A stretch of DNA of 64,000 nt from Certhia americana. Lineage: Eukaryota; Chordata; Aves; Passeriformes; Certhiidae. Made by a program: the position numbers and the translations under genes. Of this stretch, positions 1 through 12,361 are shown piece after piece (within the stretch, counting starts at the first letter, position 1; every line of letters starts with the position of its first letter). Under the pieces are notes generated by a model. That model did not search any database. It saw nothing but the letters and a program-made list of their open reading frames with translations, and was not told the DNA's origin. The DNA lies in NCBI GenBank assembly GCA_018697195.1, contig CM031869.1:15905203-15969202 (forward strand), written 5' to 3'.

Positions 1-285
1 AAACTACGCATGCTTAATAGCCTTTTTGTCAATTAGCATAGGAAGCGAAGCAGAGAAGAGGAGGTGACAGGGGTATGAATATGCATTTGTATTTTGTGTA
101 TTCAACATTCTTGTGGATAAAAGGCTTTGTAATTACCTGGTATCTTTGCAGTGCGTATTGGAGAGCTATCCCACGCAGCTGCCTGGCCATCAATAAACAT
201 ACACTTTCTAACTTAACTGTTAGAGAGTCTTTTGTCCATCACAGTTGGGTATGGATATTAGATCGATATTTATATTTTAATAAAT
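1..285 (+). mobile_element. 3' part of an endogenous retrovirus LTR (cut by window edge)
   Basis: This stretch matches 35090-35374, the 3' half of the LTR closing the retrovirus at 32-35 kb, with nine mismatches in 285 bases. It carries the same TATA-like GGATAAAAGG (about 115-124) and poly(A) signal AATAAA at 192-197, so it is in + orientation. Similarity stops after TTTTAATAAAT at 285. The 5' part lies outside the window, so I cannot tell a solo LTR from the 3' LTR of a longer provirus. It ends about 735 bp upstream of the candidate KCNIP1 promoter. Confidence 0.9.
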
Positions 286-1019
286 TGTGAGGATCCTCAC
301 AAATGTAATAATTTGTGAAACGGTGAAATCATATGTAATCAAACGTCTAGGATGTGTAGAGGTGACGGTGGCAGGAAGCCCAAGATGTTTTGGTATTTAA
401 AATTCAGCTGGGGTGGATGTGAAAGCAATAGGGCCTGTGCTCATCTGACTGCCTGCATTCCCTGATCAGGAGCAGCCTCACCAGCATCTCAAAGTCAGTA
501 TCTAAATAATTGACTAGTTCCTTTTTGTCCTGTGGAGCACAGTAAATAAAAGTCAGACTTCTGAGTAACTCACAGAAAAATTTACCCAAAAGGTTTTGTG
601 GAAGCACAGCCCCAAGACAGAGGCTTTAGCTGCAGGAGGATGTTCGTATGAGGCTGGTGGCAGCCCCCACATCTGCCGGCCACGACCAAGCATCTTCATG
701 AGCTCACACCTGCTCTCCCATAGTGAGTTTTGTGGAAGTTTTCCAAAGCTGTGGACTATAACATCTGAAAAGACCTGAAATTTAGTGAGGCGACTAGGTG
801 GAACTGAGGGCAGTAAAATGTCCGGTGCCTGGCAGCACAGCGCGGGGGGGGGTGATAGTCCCAGCACAAGATGACAGAAGTGGTAATTTTGTCTTCAAGT
901 CGCTTTTTCCGTGCCAAAGAAGTTTTTTGGGGTTTTTTTTGTTTTTTGGGTTTTTTTTAGGTAAAATGATAGGCTGGAAAGCCTCCCTGGACAGTGCTCC
1001 GTGCCTCTCTGCCTGAGAA
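286..1019. other. upstream flank, no gene seen
   Basis: Between the LTR and the GC-rich block there is no recognisable exon or repeat. A short G-run lies near 843-850 and T-rich runs at 927-959. The open frames here are short, overlap on both strands and have no familiar protein pattern. Confidence 0.5.
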
Positions 1020-1154
1020 GAAGGAGGAGGTGGGCGGTGGCGAGGGAAGGGGAGGGGCGGGAGGCAGCGCGGGGTTGCCCTTGTGAGGCGGGGATGAGGA
1101 GCAGGAGGGCGCTTCCAGTTGGGAGGGACCGATAGTCCTGAGTCTCGCAGCAAG
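1020..1154 (+). promoter_or_regulatory. KCNIP1: GC-rich candidate promoter and noncoding first exon of KCNIP1
   Basis: In an AT-rich window this short block is strongly GC-rich and contains Sp1-type GC boxes (GGGGAGGGGCGGGAGG near 1048-1063, GAGGCGGGG near 1084). It ends in a consensus splice donor, GCAAG|GTAAGC, near 1153-1158. A strong acceptor (pyrimidine tract then TTTGCAG) sits at about 2110, upstream of the KCNIP1 start codon. I infer a TATA-less promoter and a short 5'UTR exon spliced to the coding exon. Orientation and function are inferred; transcript data would decide. Confidence 0.45.
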
Positions 1155-1844
1155 GTAAGCTATTTTGCAAAGCCTTGAGTTCTGCTTCAGGAATGTAAGT
1201 TTTCCTGTAAAGCTGTTTACTGCTCTCTGAGTGAAAGGTATATTGCTGTTCCCAGAAGTGCAAAGCTGTTTCCTGCGCCTGTCCCTCAGTAAAGGCGGTG
1301 CTCGGCTGTTGCCGCTCTGAGCTGATGGCTGGCTCCAGGTCGCTTTGTCAGAGATAAAGCTGACCAGGTAATTTAACGGGCAGCATCTGGGGTGTGAGCA
1401 GGAACTTGAGGTAAGCCTTGTGACCGGGGCAAGCAAATAGTGCATTTTGGGGGTTGCTAAAAAGCATCTGAGAGGAGGCCAGCGTGAATTAAACCTAAAG
1501 ATGCTCGACTCTGCCCAGTACTCAGATGGGGTTTGAGATGCCTCTGGTTTGCTGCTGGACGCAAGTCTTTTTATCCAGATCCGGAGTAGTAACTGAACTG
1601 GAGAAGCCAGAGCTGTGGCTGTTACTTGGGGTTAACTCCCAGTACAGTGTGGGGAGTGAGCACCGCACCGGCACGACGTCAGACAGTGGGCGGAAAGTTA
1701 AACGTGGGGTTGCACAGAGGGCTGAGCCCGAGCCCCACCGACTCCGGAAGGCCGGCTGGCTCCATCCCTCTGTGCTGGGCAAATTACTATCGGAGAAACG
1801 TCTAAGATGGTAGAACTAAAAGAAAGATTTTTTTTTTAGGGGTT

Positions 1845-1865
1845 TTTGTTTGTTTGTTTGTTTGT
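1845..1865. repeat. (TTTG)n microsatellite
   Basis: About five TTTG units in a T-rich stretch, followed about 100 bp later by an A-rich run (1960-1985). Simple sequence with no inferred function. Confidence 0.85.
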
Positions 1866-2110
1866 CTTTCTCTGGGTGCAGTTTTGTTTTCCTAGCAGGT
1901 TTTGCGAAAGAATGCTATGCAGCCTTCTACATGTGACCGTGTCATTATGGTGCTGATAAAATAAAATAAAAAAAAAAAAAGAAAAAGTCCCCAAGTGTTA
2001 TTTTCTGGTTTTCTCGGCCTGACGAGAGCAAAATTGACAATTTATTGAAATCTGCTAGAAAAGGGCATCAAGAAAAGAGTCTTTAATCCAGCAGCTTCTT
2101 TTATTTGCAG

Positions 2111-2517
2111 CAGCCGGTGACTCCCGCCGTCGCTTGCTGCATTCCCTGTGCCCAGCGTGGCAGCCTACACAGCCTGCAGAGGCAAACCCTCCCTCCTCGC
2201 CTGTCTGGCTAAGGTGTAGCTGTGCATAGCAGCTTCTATCAGGGCATCGTGGCAGGTGTGTGCAGTCCCGGCCGAGAGGATGACAGGGAGAGCTGTACCT
2301 TCAACTAAATGATATGTGCATTGCTCCACTGCAGTCCTTCCTGCCTGGTAGCTTCCGAGTAGCAAACCTCAGTGCAGAGCCTTGCGCTCGGCGCATAAGA
2401 GCATAATTCTGTGCACTGCACAACCAGTTGTATCAACTTTGTACAGGATTCACTTTTTAATTGTATTGTTGTTCCTGAACTTTGTAAGAGAGAAGAGCCT
2501 TCCTATCCGCCTGAGCT
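2111..2517 (+). other. KCNIP1: probable 5'UTR of the KCNIP1 exon
   Basis: The stretch starts just after a good acceptor (TTCTTTTATTTGCAG ending at about 2110) and runs into the start codon. An in-frame stop TGA at 2512-2514, one codon before the ATG, shows that the coding frame does not extend upstream. Whether the UTR is continuous or transcription starts inside it cannot be told from sequence alone. Confidence 0.4.
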
Positions 2518-2605
2518 ATGAGTGGCTGTTCAAAGAGATGCAAGCATGGGATTGTCAAATTTGCCCAGACTATTTTTAAACTCATCACAGGCACTCTCAG
2601 CAAAG
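2518..2605 (+). CDS. KCNIP1: KCNIP1 first coding exon (Kv channel-interacting protein 1, MSGCSKRCK-type N-terminus)
   Basis: The exon encodes 29 residues plus one base. They start MSGCSKRCK and end in KLITGTLSK, which I recognise as one of the alternative N-termini of KCNIP1, differing from the remembered mammalian form at a couple of positions. KCNIP1 is an EF-hand, recoverin-like protein that binds the N-terminus of Kv4 channels and changes their surface expression and inactivation. Its EF hands lie in downstream exons not found in this window. The ATG is preceded by an in-frame TGA at 2512. The exon ends AGCAAAG|GTAAGG, a consensus donor at 2605/2606, leaving phase 1; a G carried into the next exon suits the expected Asp codon. 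The segment has two cysteines (residues 4 and 8) with basic residues nearby, then a hydrophobic stretch, which is plausible for membrane association. The open frame running past 2605 is intron read-through. Confidence 0.9.
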
Positions 2606-5600
2606 GTAAGGGAATCATTTTAGTTCATACTGTTCCTCTATTCTATTCTATTTATGGGGTGAATTTTGTAGGCTTGAGGGAGGTTTCTGATAGGGTTTAT
2701 TATTTGTCTCTTCAGAGGTGTTCTGGTTTAATTCTGGGAATTGGCTGCTCTGAAAGAAGTTGCTGTGTACATTGAAGATTGAAGTTGTGCTGGAAAGCCT
2801 TATGTAATTATTTCTGCCTTGTGTAGTTTGTAACCTGTGTTTATCAATCTGCCCTGGCCGGCAACTGTAGTGAGTTATTTCAATGTGTTTAGAGATGTGT
2901 TTGTGAAAACAATTGATGTACAGCCTAAAAAATTTGAAGACTTCCTAACTGTCAGTAACAAGTATTTCTCTGTGTCATTTTATGTTTTACTGTCTCTGCT
3001 AATTTGAAGCATGTGTGTACCTTGCTTCAAAACCTAGGTCATTGCTTTCTTCATTCATTTGAAATACCTTTTGCTTATTTAAGTTTTGTTTGTCACTAAC
3101 ACCCTTTGTGCTTTTCCACGTGAAAGAGTACAAAACTTATTTATGCTGTCCTCTTTACTAAAATAAAACAACAAATAAAATAAACTCTCTTCTTCTTTGT
3201 AGTCTAGTAGTTCCTCTGTTTGTGCCCTCAGGTAAGTTATGTTACTTTTGTTGTCATTTCTCTCATTACACTTCTCAACTCACCTCTGGTAGCTAATTAT
3301 GTGAGTATCGGTGATCTCTGTGGAAACTCCTGACAACTGTAAATAATACTATACTTGAATGCTGCTTGCCTGTTGAAATATGGTCAGTTCTTAGGTGAAT
3401 GTCAGACTTCTCCAAGTTTTCTGTGTTTGGTTGGAGGTAGGGGTGGTTTTGAGAATTGATAATGGGGTTTGAACTAGATTATTAGCAGAGATATTTGTAA
3501 TTAGGCTGAAGAGTCTCTGTTATGATGCAATTCTTTAAAATATGAAGTCAAGGTCTTTTTAATGTAGTCATAGTCAAAGAGCAAAAAACTTATATAAGTT
3601 TAGAATTCTTCGAGGTGTGTGGCTGTGTTGGCTGTCTGGAGCGCTTGCATATACTCTAGTATAAATTTTAATGTTTAAGTGGTTTCTTAGGATAAACTAA
3701 AGCAGGCTTAATGTAAAAGTGCCAAGAACTGTTAAGAGCAGTTTATTTTGCAGAAACTGGAAGAATTTATTCAATCTCTCTCTATTGAAAAGAATTATAG
3801 TTCTTAGACAGCTTTCTCATATTAACATTACTGGCTTACAGAATAAATTTTCACGAGAAAAATGTCTGTTTCACATTAAGAATACTGGACAGGTTGGTTG
3901 CTTTTAAAAGGAAGGTTGGTTTAAAATTACATCTTTGTGTATGTAATTCTTCCACTTTCCTCCACATCATCTGTATCATGCCAAATACCAACAGAGGAAA
4001 GAACAAAGAATTGTAAAAGTCTGTCATACAAAAGAGCTGACAGATTTTGGTTATAATTCACAATAATGCCTCTCTTACTATTAAAAGCAAGTGAGAAAAA
4101 CAAATTACTGTCATGCTCAGAAGAAAAGGTAGTGGTGATGTCTGCAAGATCCTGTTTTCTACAGCATGTCAGTCTGGTGAATTTGGTGCATTTTATTTGT
4201 GCTTTTTTTCATGAGATAATGGTATACTGGGTGTACACTATTATAATCACAAGTGATCAATGTTAAGTTTTGCGCCATCTGTTTGAGCTCCACTGAAGGC
4301 AAGAGGAATCTTGTGTTCTGGTCATGTTTCCCCACGTGTACATCTAGAGCAGTCATCTAATGTGGTGCTTTCAAGCAGCCCTTGTGTTTCTTGACATAAT
4401 AAATACAATAATAAAAGGAGACTGCCACAGGTGCCTTTGTTTGGCAACAGGATAGATGAGAATTTGAGTCTGACAACAGAATAGCAGTGTATGAAGAGCT
4501 AGAAATTAACGTAAAAAATGTCCAAGATCTGTTCCCCTGCCGCCTTCTGAAATGTGCCAGCATTGTGTTATCATAGTCATTGCAGCCAATGCAGTGGTGT
4601 TGTACATTTTTACCCATCACTTCCCCATGCCAGTGTCTCACTTCAAGCTGTTTGGATGAGATAAGAGTGTCTTCCTAGGTTTCAAAGAATTTAAAACTCT
4701 GATACACTTCCTTTTTTTCTTTCCCATTCAGCTTGTGTTTTGAACTGAGAGAACCTGATCCAGGAAGGAATAAAACACATGAATTAGTTTGTTGCACAGA
4801 CATTGAGGACCTGCTATAATTAGAATAAATGTTTCCATATTGTTACCTATGAAAATCCTAACTAGAAAGAAAGTGATTAAAAAAATATTGCTCAGGATTG
4901 TTGAATTTTTAAAAAAGTGTCAATGTTTGTTTGTGTGTTCATCCCAGAGCTCACTGTTTAGTATTTCTTTTAGTAAAACTTCTGCATGTAAAGCCAAGGA
5001 ATAGGAACTTTTGTATATCACTATTACTGGTTTTTAAAACTTACACCATATACATGCTTTTGCATATTCAAGTATTATCACCTGTGTTTTTCATCCCATT
5101 CCTGCCTCATTTCTTTCATACCATTAAATGTGAGATTTTACTTTAAATTCCTTTCACAAGAAAAATCCTTCACTAGGGACAAGTTTCACACTCTTCTTAT
5201 GCTTGAGCCATTCTGCAGGGTAATTGCAGTTGGAGATACTCCACAGTTCAATTGCCATGTAATCCTTAGCTGTGCTCTATGGCTTCTACTTGTTTTAATA
5301 ATAGCAATGGTTATTTACAACAGTTAAATGAAGTTGATTGCAGCTGTGAAGCCCTTCCTTTTGCAACAAGGTGTGAAGAGGCTGCGGCCTCTCCCTGTAG
5401 CTGGCAGTAAGGGAAAAGGCATACATGATACTGCAGTGCAGTCTCCAGTCTGGTTGGTATGTCCTTATTTACATCTGCAACAAGTAAGCCAAGAATTTCA
5501 TAGCCGGTACTTCTGCAAGCTGGACTAGCAAATTTTGCCAGCTTCCTTCTTAGTATGTTCTTATTTAGAAAGTCTTAGTACCAGAGCAGAGGTTTTTGTG

Positions 5601-8600
5601 TCTGTGTGAGAGAAGGCCTCCTCCACCAAGGGCTTTGCATTAATGAGTTGTATACATTGAAGAAAGCATGGAGAAGCATGCCCATTACAGCTGGTGTGAG
5701 CAGGCTAACTGCCTTATTCTCCTTGGCTGGGATGGGTGTTCAGTACCTCCAGAGAAGATCATAGAAGAGGTTTCTGGAAATGCTACCACACGTGATGGAG
5801 AGTGGGTGAGCAGAGCACCTTTACTGAAGTTGCCTTTATGAAGATTTCGTGGGAAGTTAAGGTGTTCTTTCACGTTACTCTTTATGTGAAATGGTGATAT
5901 ATTCTCCATGGCCTGGGAGCAAATAGGGATGGCAAGAATGAGTTTGTAGAGGGTTTCCTATTGAGCAGAATGATTAAGCAAGAAACCTGTATTTGTGAAC
6001 AATATTGCTAATACCATCAAAAACCTAGGAAGGAAGGGCCTTGCTGGGTTACCAAAAATGAAGCTGGAGTGAGACCTCTTGGATTTCTATTAATGTGTTC
6101 TAATTATTAATATAAGAGAAGCAAGGTTATTTTAGGAATCAACTCCTTCAAAATAGTCCTTTGCAAAACCAGTAAGTTTCTGCAAATTAAACTACTCTTT
6201 CACTTTTGTTTCAGAGCTTCCACTCTTTTAGTAGCACTCTAAAGATGATTGCCAAAGGCACTAATTTTTGATTTTTTGCTTCTCCCAATCCTGTTCCACA
6301 GTGCAATTCATCTGGAACTAGTAATTTGTCTACTTTTCATAGTTTTAATTGCCTAATTATCTGTTCCACTGTAGTGATAAGGTCTTCAAACATCTTGCTT
6401 CCCCTCCAGCCTCTCCCAGCATGAAAGAAAGTATTCTGAGTGTTTTACAGCTGTGTGGTCTATTTTGATGCTTTGTGAATTTAAATCACAGCTAGTCTTC
6501 CAAGATGTTATGTGAGATAGTAAGGAAAGCACATGGTCCCACTTACTGAGGCTCTGTCTCCTTTTAGGGGGAAGTTAATCTTGTGCCTTTGCAGCATACT
6601 AGCACTGCGTTAGGTTTGTCCTCATGACTCTAGCCTCTGAAAATGCAAGGGGGTAGGGTAAAGGTTGCTAGATGCCCTAAAGACTCAGGAAGGTTTATGA
6701 CAATTGTTCAAGTCATGCCAGAGTTCCTGCACCTGTGTGACATTTGAGAAGATCCTCTAATCCTCCTGTGGCAACATAGCCCCTCTTCACACCTTGAATT
6801 AGGGCTACTACCTTCAAGTTGAGGGAAGCTCTAATTCAGAAGGAACTGATGCAACAGTTCTCTCTTTATTACACTTTCCTGAGTGTTTTAAATGTTCTTA
6901 AGTAAGGGAAGTGGTTACAGAACCCATAATAATGTACTTTCATAGAGTGGAGTTACAGCTTGTAAGTATTTGCCAAATGGCCCTGAAGGATGAGAGTTTC
7001 TCTACATACAATGCTGTTAGAGGGGAGCTGTTGCTCTGAGGGGTAGTATCACTACCCCTAGTAGTAGTATGTAGTTCACTTAGAGAAGAGTCTGGAACTA
7101 CTGAAGCTTCACCATTCAGTACCTCATGCTAACTTTACCCTGTGAAAGTTTAGTTTAATTGCTTGATGGGGACTTTTGCGTGGTGTGAGCGTAATTTTTG
7201 TTTTGCTCTTTAAAAATGCCAGCTTATCTAGTTATGTTTTCTCCATAATGATCAGCCTTTGAGCCGCTAAGCAAAGTACCCCTCTATTTGGTATGTTACA
7301 TGTTTGCATGCCTATGAAAAATAAACTGCAAATAAAATTATCTCTTCTGAAAAGGCTGTGCTACTTAAGGGATCTCAATATATGTACATGCATTGCACTT
7401 CTGTCATCAAGAGCAACATGAATTTTAAGAACTGAGAGTGAGAATAAGTGATAATTCTCTAGTCTCCCTTTTAAAACTCTCTACAAACCTCTGCCTCAAA
7501 ACTAATATCTGTGCAAGCATACAGCTGCATGTGGCTGCTAGAAATTTAATTAGGAACTTAATTATTTGCAATAGTGTAGCCCTGAAGGGTAAGTGTATAA
7601 TGTTACTCAGAAAGCAAAGGAGCTATTTCCAAACTGGGGATTATTCCTTGGGTCTGATAATTCATGCCCTTTTTGACTGCTCTCTCAGGATTTGGTAGTT
7701 GCCTCTGAGGCCAGGATCTCTTGATTCTCAAGAGTACCATATGATCGAGCAACAGTTGTCTGACAGTGTTTAAGAAATACAAGTTACAGAATGTTAAAGC
7801 AGTAGCTTGTTCAGAGTAGCTCTGATTTCTTGAGCAGAGGACCAATAGGATGCAGTATATCTGAGTTTTATGGGATGTAAAAAAAGAAAATTGTGGCTTG
7901 TATTTTGGGTGATGAGGTGTATTGTAACTTTTCTTCCCAGACATAATTTATATCAAGTGTTTGTTTAGAAAAGTAAAGTTGGAGTGTAGGGGGTTTTATG
8001 TTGCATATTGGCTCTTTGCCAATACTTTATTATGCATAGTATTTTCTTTATTTCAATAATTTTTTTCTAGAAATGCTTACCAGAGGATTTTTCACACTAA
8101 AATTACAGAAATATCTTGTTACAAATGGAACCGTAATAATGTAAAAAAAGATTAGAAATGGAAGTGGAATGTAATAATATAATGTCAAAATAGAAATGAT
8201 TATTAATGACAGGTATCAAGGTTTGTTTCAATGAAAAGTGCATTTTTATTGGTTGATTAGCCTCATCATACATGGAACAGGTACCATAATTGCTGATTTT
8301 CTCTTTTGAAGGAGAGCAAGGAAAGTGATGCAAGTTACAAGGTGAAATAATGCTACTCATGTGGCAGGATGCTGCATGGTATGTTTCTGATGTACATGGT
8401 TAATTGCTCTTCCTGAAAGTAAGTTTTTAGCAGAGGGTTTCACTGATGACTCGCTAGTGCTATATCCAAACGTGAATTGAAGTGAGGTAGGAATTGTTAA
8501 AGTATTAAGATATGGTTAAAAGCTATAAAAATGTAAGCTATTCTTTCTTCTAATAATTCAATGCAACAGGGTTTTTCTAAGTTAAATTTGAACTGGCTAA

Positions 8601-10633
8601 TATTTTTTTTCCAGTCAAACTTTCTGACTGTTATTTCCTTAAATCTTGTCTTAATGATAATGAATAAAAGATCAAAGAGGCAAAACTGGAATAGATTGGG
8701 TGTAATATATAACTGTTAAACTGCAAATTTCTACTAGTTCCGCCAAGAGTAGTCATGTGAAATGTAAACTTCTGTTGTTGCAGTTTTCTTTTGTATATAC
8801 CTTTTGTTCACCTGTTTTTTTTGCATGCAGTTGAACGGCATTGCAGATATTTTCCCTTGCAACTTACAGCCTGAATGCCTTTCTGAAATGAATTGCGCAG
8901 TAGGGGAGTCACTGAAGTGAGAAAATACAGAGAACAAGAAATTAGTGCAAAATCAAAATCTGCAGAAGAGATGAACTGGAGCAGAAAGAAGAAAATAAGA
9001 TAGCTCTGGTCCCACCTGTCTAGGGAAGGCGAAATTCCTGTTTGTTTCTGCCAAAGTTTCATATATACAGAAAAGAAAAAAACCCACTGTTTTCATGATT
9101 AATAAGAATTACTGAAATAGGGGCTATGCTCTTTAATCTCTGATGAAAACTTAGCATTAGTTCTGGTTATGTCTTCAACCACACCCATAGTTTTAATGGA
9201 ACTGTATAACAAATTAATATTACTTAAACAAAATATGTCACACTGCCCACTTGTAACTTCTGACAAAGATGATCTTTTTTCATATTATTTGCAGTTGCAT
9301 AATGAGATGTGCAGGGAGGCTGGGGAGGCAACAGTCTTCCTCAAATGTCTGTATTTTACTGATCATAAACATATCAAGGGTAATAAATTGCTTTTCATTT
9401 TTAAATCAGTCAGGCAGTGAACTTGATATTACAATTCAAGAGATAATACTAAATGCAGGTAAAGTTAAAGAATTCACCAATAGACTAAATTTTATCATCT
9501 TTTTCCACAACTGCATGATTTTAGGAGGAACTGAGAGGTTGGCTGTTAGGTGAAGGTATTTGTAACTGACAAGGCTCACTGTCTTACAAGAAGGAAAGGA
9601 GAGCAGTAACAGGATGAGAATAATGGCCTTTGCAAAAGAGACAGGCAGGATTGAGAAACTGATATGTAATTTTCTGGGAAGACAACATTAAGAAAGCTGG
9701 CTGCTGTTTGTGGGCATGATCTTCCTTTTATGGTAAGGTAAACACTCTTATGAGACCGATACATATGAAATTGTGGAAACATGTTAGGGTAAGAGCAGAA
9801 AGGACCAGGTGCAACATGAACTGTTTCAATTGGTGAGGGGATTTAAGAGATGATAATAAAAAATAATGAAAATACGCTGGAAAATAAAGACAACAGCTGA
9901 GGCCATTGAGTACTGAGTGGCTCAAGGCTAATTCTTCCTTTAGTCTTCAAAAAACAGTTCATGTGACCTGTTGCTTCACACAGTTGCCATAGAGAAAGAG
10001 CAGCAAAGCTAACTGTATCTGCAACATGGTGTGGGAAAAATCAAGTTTCTAGGCCAACCAATCTAACTTCCCATAACAGATAGTTAATAGAATAAATTAG
10101 GGGAAAGCATCCAAATATTAGAGAGATGAGCCAAGTTCCAAATTACTTCCTTTCCACCATTCCGTGCCCACCTAAAAAATATTTTACCCATCCCCAGCTA
10201 GTCAGTTTTGTTTTGTCAATAATCAGATGTGAAAAAACCCGCAACAAACCAAACAAAAGCTTTCATTAGCAGAATTTTCAGAGGAGGAATATTGAAAACA
10301 GATGTGGCACTGCTTTATTAGATTTGTTTTGAAATCAAGGTATCTGACATTTTATAATCAAAGTAAAAAAGTTATTGAAACAATGTAATTGAAATAGCTG
10401 TTAAAAGTCCATTAAAAATTTATTTAGTTATGCTACCCAGACCTATTACCAGCTCATTCTGATGTTGTATTGCTCTGGTTAGGTGTTTGTAAATGGGGAA
10501 TTCTGGGTTTTTTACAGTTGCTGAGGTAAATTGACTGAAATTGGAATTTAGGATCATTACGCTCTGAAACAGACTTTATAGAATAAAATAACATACAAAA
10601 AATTTTACGGTCCTATAAAGCGGATAAGTGAGT

Positions 10634-10860
10634 GGGGGATGGACCCCAGAGTGCTGTGACCTTCCCAGACACGACTGTGCCTTTGATGAGGAACAACCTT
10701 CAATGGGCACTAGCCCACCTTCCCTGGCTGAGGGTGACTGACCCACTCTGTGTTGCCATAAGCCTAAGTGAAGTTGCTTATCTTAGGGATAGGTCTTTGG
10801 CTATCAGGCTACACTTTACAAGAGAGTGAGGGGCTCTCTTGTTGAGGGTTTATCGCCCTC
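10634..10860. other. hairpin-rich GC island, unidentified
   Basis: This block is more GC-rich than its surroundings and holds several short inverted repeats in a row. A GGGG/CCCC pair flanks ATGGA near 10638. ATAAGC and GCTTAT lie near 10751-10776. A perfect 8-bp stem CAAGAGAG (10819-10826) / CTCTCTTG (10834-10841) has a 7-nt loop. It is followed at once by GAGGG (10844-10848) / CCCTC (10856-10860), also with a 7-nt loop. It matches no RNA gene I recognise (not 7SK, U3 or a tRNA). It could be an old repeat, a structured RNA or chance. Confidence 0.3.
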
Positions 10861-12304
10861 TACACTGTTCAGTTAGGAAGGTTAGAGGTTGGTTTTCCTT
10901 GTCTAGTTGATGTCTGAGCTCCTACAAGTATTAAAAGTGCTTTTATCTGATTAGTTTACTAGTGATAATTTTACTCTAGTTTTCTATCCTTTTCCTAACC
11001 TTTGCTTGTCCCCAGCTTGTCAGGGGTTGTGTGGGACATCTGGTGAGGTGTCTTGTGGTTTTATGGTTTTGGTTTGTGGTGGTTTTGGCTTTTTGAAGGT
11101 TTCTTGTGTTTGCTTGGGTTGGTAGGACTGTTTTGGTTTTTTTCTTATTCCATGTTGGTGGATTATTTTTTGGTTTTGTGATATTGTGGGTTTTTTCCCC
11201 TAAACTGTGTTTCTTCCTTCAAAATAAATCTATTGCTCTTGTTATTCTATGGCAAATTTGCCTCTTGAAAGTGTTATCATATGACTCCCCTGGGTAGAAC
11301 ATGGAAAGCACCCTTGTGCTGTCATTTCTGTCTAGATGGGCACCAGTCTGATTTATATCTCCAGCTACTAGAGAACACAAAGCAGATATAAACTGATAAA
11401 TGCTGTTGGTCTTCTGTACAGAATTGTTTCTCTCAGCTGTGGTGAGATACATGATAATGGTCTCATGGAGTTAATTTTGTGTCTTTTAGTCACTGTGCTC
11501 TTGAATGCGGAAAAAAGCCTATGTTAATTTTTAGAATTTGCACCTTCATTTTTCAGTCAGGTAAATTCTTAATTTTTGATTTAGTTTCTCTGACTACTGC
11601 AATCAGATGTCAGTGTCTGGTTTTGATATGGAACTGGGTTGAGTTGAAAAGATGGGGAAAAAGAATTACATGTTCATTGTTGAGACTTCTTTTAAATTAA
11701 CTTCTATAATTGGAAATTTTTTCCTGATTTTAATAGGCTTAAGTATATTGCTGTTTAGTGCTATGATTTGAGGTCATGAAGTATTTTCACTGAGTCTTTT
11801 AATTTCATTCTTTTTTTTGTAATGCCTTCCTGTAAAGTCTTGATATTTTAAAGCTGCATAAAATACTTCCTCTCAGCACCATCTGAGAGACTTTGAATGT
11901 CATTGAATGGGTGATTTGCTGCACTTCTGCATTGATAAATTCTGTGCAACCATGGACATAAAAAGTGTTAACTTTCAGAATAAAAAGTGGCAGAACACAG
12001 GTTGCTAATCTTGTTCCCAAAAAGCTACTGCAGGTTTTTTTTTCATAACTGTTAAAAATATCCTGCTTTCCAGTGAAGAACCATATGGGCATCCAACTTC
12101 TTGTAATATTCCACTCATTGAATTTTTTGAAGAAGATGTGAGACTATAGGAGCTCCTCATTTATTCATTTGTTTTCTTCTTTTTAAGTTGCTGGGGACAT
12201 GAAGGCTTTATTTATTAGGCGTCCCATGCTGACAAACACATGTTTTCATAGTGCAAACTGGATCTGGAGTCTTCTTCTGTGTAGCATACCCTGCCTGTAG
12301 CCTA

Positions 12305-12361
12305 CCACCAGCTGTAGCCTGCTCAAGGGGCAGGCTGTGGCTGTGCCAGCCATCCTGGTGG
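12305..12361. repeat. nested inverted repeat (cruciform-forming)
   Basis: CCACCAG at 12305-12311 pairs with CTGGTGG at 12355-12361. Nested inside, AGCCTGC at 12316-12322 pairs with GCAGGCT at 12330-12336 across a 7-nt loop. The block is GC-rich in AT-rich surroundings. Function unknown. Confidence 0.6.

Noticed and set aside
10680..10742. Possible C/D-box snoRNA (TTGATGA followed by CTGA).
   Set aside because: The C box lacks the purine start, the terminal stem is at best three pairs and C'/D' boxes are not evident; chance level.
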